Assembly (NCBI RefSeq): GCF_009757775.1
Contig: NZ_RHLK01000001.1
Span: 223,608-287,607 of the forward strand
DNA length: 64,000 bases
Direction: 5' to 3'
From: Paenibacillus lutrae
GTDB taxonomy: Bacteria > Bacillota > Bacilli > Paenibacillales > NBRC-103111
A program made the position numbers and the translations under genes. The notes beneath the pieces are model-generated. The model was not told where the DNA came from and did not search any database. It saw only the letters and a list, made by a program, of their open reading frames with translations. Positions 63,601-64,000 of this stretch are shown piece by piece (positions within the stretch are counted from its first letter, which is position 1; each line of letters begins with the position of its first letter).

Positions 63601-64000
63601 AACATCCCTACCGTATCCTTTTCCTTCTTCGTTGTCCGGTTGGCGTAGATCGTGCCAATGGCGATATCATTTTGCCGGGTTGTTTTATACATGTACATAT
63701 ACAAAGCCGCTAAGAAAAACGTAAAGATACTTATCTGGTGCTGCGCGCAAAATGCTTTTACACCTTCATAAAGATCATTTTCCAAGGTTATGCCTTCACT
63801 AATGGCAGTTGTACTGCATGTAAAAGGATTGTAAGACTTTAATCCGATAACCTCGGGCAGACTGCCGAATTTGTCCAGCCAGAACGCGCGGTCTTTTTGG
63901 AAACGTCCCGATTTTTCATATTCCTGCTCCGTGCAAATATAGTCGATAAAGCTGTTTGTATCCTGATTCGGTACCCCTTGGCCGCTGGTTAGGCACACAT
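51552..64000 (-). CDS. NRPS1: four-module synthetase, N-terminus beyond window
   Basis: The frame is open at the right edge, so the true start and the HHxxxDG motif of the first C domain are outside. About 4148 residues are visible: partial C1-A1-T1; C2-A2-T2; C3-A3-T3; C4-A4-T4; tail. Codes: A1 D-V-Q-F-V-A-H-V-V, Pro; A2 and A3 both D-V-A-N-F-C-I-L-Y, unassigned; A4 D-I-L-Q-L-G-M-V-W, Gly. P-loops lie at about residues 456, 1524, 2609 and 3669; T serines at about 843, 1916, 2998 and 4069. C4 has PHIISDG for HHxxxDG. T4 has LGGDSVK, the form normally found before an epimerase, but only an epimerase-type C-terminal docking tail follows. Modules 2 and 3 are near-identical. C1 resembles early-module C domains (RHQKYPYNTL), so at least one unit lies upstream. 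Confidence 0.95.
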   Translation of the reverse strand, partial: VCLTSGQGVPNQDTNSFIDYICTEQEYEKSGRFQKDRAFWLDKFGSLPEVIGLKSYNPFTCSTTAISEGITLENDLYEGVKAFCAQHQISIFTFFLAALYMYMYKTTRQNDIAIGTIYANRTTKKEKDTVGMFVSTVPTRLFVNPEMEIVPFMQMVGKEQASILRHQKYPYNTLIQDLREMHNNQNIERLFGVSIQYRTMSWLDMNEIGLQIDKQFCGHTINDCDIHVVDMIDEQKLRLFVDYRTQLFTNQEVKRLIRQILLIASQTIHHPNAQIADISLMTEEETNLVLTDFNDTSADYPRGSTLHELFEEQVVQTPDHIAVVFGEESLSYRELNERANRLAALLRKRGVQRESIVGLMLERSLELVVTVLGIMKAGGAFVPIDPYLPSDRINHMLHNSGASLIVSQRQCLAGHRLASQHQIVWLEDEHILQESAGNLSSVNLPSDLCYVIYTSGTTGKPKGVQLEHRNIVNLLYFEYTKTNIDFTAHVLQYAACSFDVCYQEMFSTLLAGGQLHIVHEELRRDIAPLLEYISRQHIEVWFLPPSLLHFIFTEKTYVDRFPECVKHLVTAGEPLVVPPQLKAYIRDHRMYVHNHYGPSETHVVTALTIHPNEEIADRPPIGKPISNTRIYVVDERMVPQPQGVTGEMYIAGEGVGRGYINDKDLTASKFGISPFHPGERMYRTGDLARWLPDGTLEYMGRTDHQLKVRGYRIELGEVESVLLEQQAVKEAAVVGRQDERGDMYVCAYVVTEGEFDASALRHDMEQQLPGYMIPSFFVSLERMPHTRSGKIDRHALPAPDTGTLVGQAYVPPRTMLQKQLVELWQDVLGVKRVGVKDDFFSLGGHSLKAMMLVARMHKELDVNVSLRMIFELPTPERLALVLEGMEQQPHTWIEPVEARAEYPLASAQKRLYILNQLEGAELSYNMPGAFIITGPLDVERLELAFRQLIARHESLRTTFTVVDGEPMQRVQEQVPFALEVMRLAQAKAEEADKAGGNESKTVTQAAGEARTLADEDILLMVNKFVRPFDLGQAPLLRVGLTELERDRHLLLFDMHHIISDGVSMGILTEEFVRLYAGEGLPPLRIQYKDYAVWQQAGLPSERLNGQEAYWLDVFSGEIPVLNLPTDYARPAARRFRGDTVAFTLDAQRNERLNQLAAQTGSTLYMVLLAVYTTLLGKYSGQEDIVVGTPIAGRPHADLEPIIGMFVNTLAIRNSPEGENTFQSYLQKVKENALRAFENQDYPFEELVEKLNVSRDLSRNPLFDTMFILQNTEQGKLRLEGLELEPYSNEPGVSKFDLTLTAAEDAGTIECRLEYSTALFQRETVELMAQHFVQVIDVIVDEPQTKLASIAIVTPEEKAQIIDVWGDTAANYPRDKTLHALFEEQAVRIPEQVAVVYGDASLTYRELNERANRLARTLRAAGVQADVPVGMLVERSLEMIVGIFGILKAGGAYVPIDPGFPLERIRSMLEDSQAKVLVSQSHLQERVPFTGKLVNLDDPRAYEGDASNLKTAATASNLAYILYTSGSTGKPKGVMVEHRSVVHILTQLDRAYPMLEGDAYLLKTAYTFDVSVAELFGWFFGNGKLVILQPGLEKDPAALIQAIREQRITHVNVVPSMFGAWLPILEQLGDDAPSQVLKYIFACGEALPARSVEQYHKLSMTAKLENIYGPTEGTLYATTFTTNAEAGTRNNVPIGKPLGNVRIWIVDPAFQLQPIGVAGELCISGEGVARGYANRPELNAEKFIDNPFAAGERLYRTGDLARWLPDGNIEYMGRIDHQVKIRGHRIELGEVEAQLQKVNSVREAVVIAREDEAGHKFLCAYFVADGALPVSDLRSALAEELPGYMMPSYLMQMERLPQTPNGKIDRRALPAPEGSVQTDAEYVAPRTATEKKLAEIWQNVLGVAAIGVKDNFFEIGGHSLRATTLVSGIYKEIGKQLPLRAVFQSPTIEQLAAYLNHIEQTGYASIPLTPERDHYPLSSAQKRLYILNQLEGAELSYNMPGVYTITGPLDVERLELAFRRLIARHESLRTSFTIVDGEPVQRIQEQVPFALEVTRLAQIEAGEANNAAGTESKTEYKTERKTVRKTETQAAGEARTVTEEDVLHRVNAFVRPFDLGQAPLLRVGLIELERDRHLLLFDMHHMISDGVSMGILTEEFIRLYAGEELPTLRIQYKDYAVWQQAGLASEQMKKQEAYWLDVLSGELPVLNLPTDYARPAARSFRGDTATFTLDPHRSEGLSRLAAQTGSTLYMVLLAVYTTLLGKYSGQEDIVVGTPIAGRPHADLEPIIGMFVNTLALRNVPEGESTFQAYLQKVKESALRAFEHQDYPFEELVEKLNVSRDLSRNPLFDTMFILQNTEQGKLRLEGLELEPYGNEPGVSKFDLTLTAAEDAGAIECRLEYSTALYKRETIERMAQHFVQVVDVIVDEPQTKLASIAIVTPEEKAQIVEVWGDTAADYPKDKTLHALFEEQVARIPEQVAVVYGDEALTYRELNERANRLARTLRAAGVQADTPVGMLVERSLEMIIGIFGILKAGGAYVPIDPEFPQERIRSMLDDSGATVLVAQSHLRERIPFNGKLVDLDDPQVYDGDGSNLEPAAAAGDLAYILYTSGSTGKPKGVMVEHRSVVHILTQLERAYPMLEGDAYLLKTAYTFDVSVAELFGWFFGNGRLMILQPGLEKDPASLIQAIRAQRITHVNVVPSMFGAWLPILEQLGDGAPNQVLKYIFACGEALPARSVEQYHKLSMTAKLENIYGPTEGTLYATTFTTNAEAGTRNNVPIGKPMGNVRIWIVDPAFQLQPIGVAGELCISGEGVARGYANRPELNAEKFIDHPFAAGERLYRTGDLARWLPDGNIEYMGRIDHQVKIRGHRIELGEVEAQLQKIDSVREAVVIAREDEAGHKFLCAYFVADGALPVSDIRSALAEELPGYMMPSYLMQMERLPLTPNGKLDRRALPAPEGSVQTGAEYVAPRTATEKKLAEIWQDVLGIAAIGVKDNFFEIGGHSLRATTLVSGIYKEMGKQLPLRAVFQSPTIEQLAAYLTSIEQTGYVSIPVTPERDHYPLSSAQKRLFILNKLEGGGISYNMPGVIRIERALDMNRLEETCRSLIARHEMLRTSFELVDGEAVQRVHRDVHFEVERVKPSVDFDDEHGGASREEIEARIGEFVRPFDLGQAPLLRVGWLELAQDRHLLLFDMPHIISDGTSMSILMKEFAQLYEGDQLPSLQIQYKDFAVWQHNQADLYTLQQSYWLQAMEGALPVLMLPTDYPRPAEQSFAGDRVDFIIDSELNTRLRQLAAAADSTLYMTLLAVYSVTLSRLSGQDELIVGTPVAGRNHPDLQSVLGVFINMLAIRTRTEGSLSFIDYLQEVNQASLNAFEHQDYPFEELVETLNLPRDWSRNPLFDAMLVLQNMEGSASEELSNLGFTSADYIHPFAKFDVSLYAVETAQGVVRCSLEYKTSLFKRETIERWVGYFLRIVEQAVRVPQTKISEFELLTKEETNKLTIAFNDTVMVYPKDRTVHWFVEEQAERTPDQTALIAGEERLSYSELNERANRLARTLRHHGVGPDRTVGLLTDRSAELLVGLLAVLKAGGAYVPIDPAYPRERIRYMLADSGTSVLLTQRSLSELLEKTDGSSGYGGTILYTDEAGIYAKDGSNLPPSATAGDSAYVIYTSGSTGQPKGVIIEHRNVINFIHSMEERLRMSEIRTMLALTSVSFDIFVLETLVPLSYGCTVILADEEAQQDPSMLSRLIEQADGIQATPSRMRMLLDYPPTAQSLQRPRLLLVGGEPFPQTLLRDLKAANAIGAVYNMYGPTETTVWSSVQRLDGEERDEENRNEEDRIVKGEKKIVIGKPIGNTQLYIIDGCGRLQPTGVAGELCIAGDGVGRGYIGKPELTAEKFIDCPLNSAGKWYRTGDLARWLPDGTVECLGRIDHQVKIRGHRIELGEIEAQLRRMCSVDDAAVVTRQAADGSQQLCAYIASRESLTVSGLRDELSSFLPGYMIPAHFVQLAAMPLMPSGKIDRLALPAPEGFTAALGVDYAAPRTERERLLAAVWEDVLGVQNIGIRDNFFDLGGDSVKALQVAARLQRHGYEAELKELFRRPTIEKLADALTYRPIEHCTSRTENEKTASEFRDAELTLEELESITRSLGAL
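54780..61290 (-). repeat. Tandem duplication of a complete C-A-T module (modules 2 and 3 of NRPS1)
   Basis: The two halves align with a period of 3252 bases (for example the segment starting GGGCCATAAATATTTTCC at 55741 and again at 58993). Protein identity is near complete through A and T, with identical specificity codes; the copies differ mainly in the C-domain linker. This indicates a recent duplication or ongoing gene conversion. Confidence 0.85.
57740..57793 (-). repeat. 12-bp in-frame tandem repeat in C3 of NRPS1
   Basis: Four to five 12-base units encode KTEYKTERKTVRKTET, a KTxx repeat, in the C domain of module 3. The sister C domain of module 2 has a single KTVT at this place. The expansion adds 12 residues to a surface linker between the first strands of the C domain and its HHxxxDG part. 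Confidence 0.8.

Noticed and set aside
20784-63713. Many long open frames on the plus strand and in other minus frames within the NRPS operon
   Set aside because: They lie opposite or out of frame with continuous NRPS domains whose motifs are intact; such long shadows are expected in GC-rich coding DNA.
62600-63998. First in-window Met (MCLTSGQ…) as the true start of NRPS1
   Set aside because: The visible sequence begins in the middle of a condensation domain; the first half with HHxxxDG must lie beyond the edge.
1-64000. tRNA, rRNA, riboswitch or T-box elements
   Set aside because: I looked in the intergenic gaps and found no sequence that I could support as such an element.

Overview
The window comes from a Gram-positive, endospore-forming bacterium, most likely a Paenibacillaceae member (Paenibacillus or Brevibacillus type). 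This rests on purine-rich Shine-Dalgarno sites, a CwlJ-type spore cortex hydrolase, a copper-amine-oxidase-type stalk-domain protein, a manganese catalase, two membrane-anchored PAF-acetylhydrolase-like proteins, and very large modular NRPS genes with Bacillales-style COM docking ends. The genus is inferred from gene content; no rRNA or tRNA gene was seen.

The left 20 kb is a patchwork of small single genes and two-gene units, mixed with many broken genes. In order: an unrecognised 5'-truncated gene; a perfect 56-bp palindrome with coding remnants on both sides; a divergent ureohydrolase/HxlR pair; a secreted stalk-domain protein; an MBL hydrolase and a manganese catalase; a methyltransferase and a modular GH19 chitinase; a PAF-AH-like hydrolase; a secreted protein; a metallophosphoesterase abutting a truncated spermidine-synthase-like fragment; a LytTR/DUF3021 pair; a second PAF-AH-like hydrolase; remnants of an SDR and of a Vat-type streptogramin A acetyltransferase directly before an intact virginiamycin B lyase (vgb); a sigma-factor fragment; a GNAT gene; an ArsR regulator with an apparently leaderless promoter; an SRPBCC/alpha-beta-hydrolase fusion; and CwlJ.

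An AT-rich stretch with degenerate coding remnants (about 20.0-20.5 kb) separates this from the right 43 kb. That part is one minus-strand NRPS operon of four genes, transcribed from the right edge toward 20.6 kb. It holds twelve modules: NRPS1 (C)A-T/C-A-T/C-A-T/C-A-T plus a docking tail; NRPS2 five modules ending in an E domain; NRPS3 C-A-T-E; NRPS4 C-A-T/C-A(MT)-T-TE. Ten-residue codes read by eye (nine positions) give the order Pro - X - X - Gly - Pro - Thr - (methyl)Tyr - hydrophobic - D-Ser - D-Tyr - unassigned - (methyl)Gly. Residues before Pro are encoded beyond the right edge, since NRPS1 is cut by the window. Assuming collinearity, this is a peptide of at least twelve residues released by a C-terminal thioesterase. 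I could not match it to a known product.

The most unusual points of the assembly line are: two adenylation domains interrupted between core motifs A2 and A3 by complete NRPS-type methyltransferase domains, one Tyr-coded and one Gly-coded; an epimerase apparently deleted from the end of NRPS1, leaving only its C-terminal docking tail after a Gly module; a near-identical tandem duplication of a whole module; and in-frame tandem repeats inside an adenylation domain and a condensation domain. The NRPS genes overlap or nearly touch and form one operon. No transporter, phosphopantetheinyl transferase or cluster regulator lies in the window, so these must be upstream or elsewhere.
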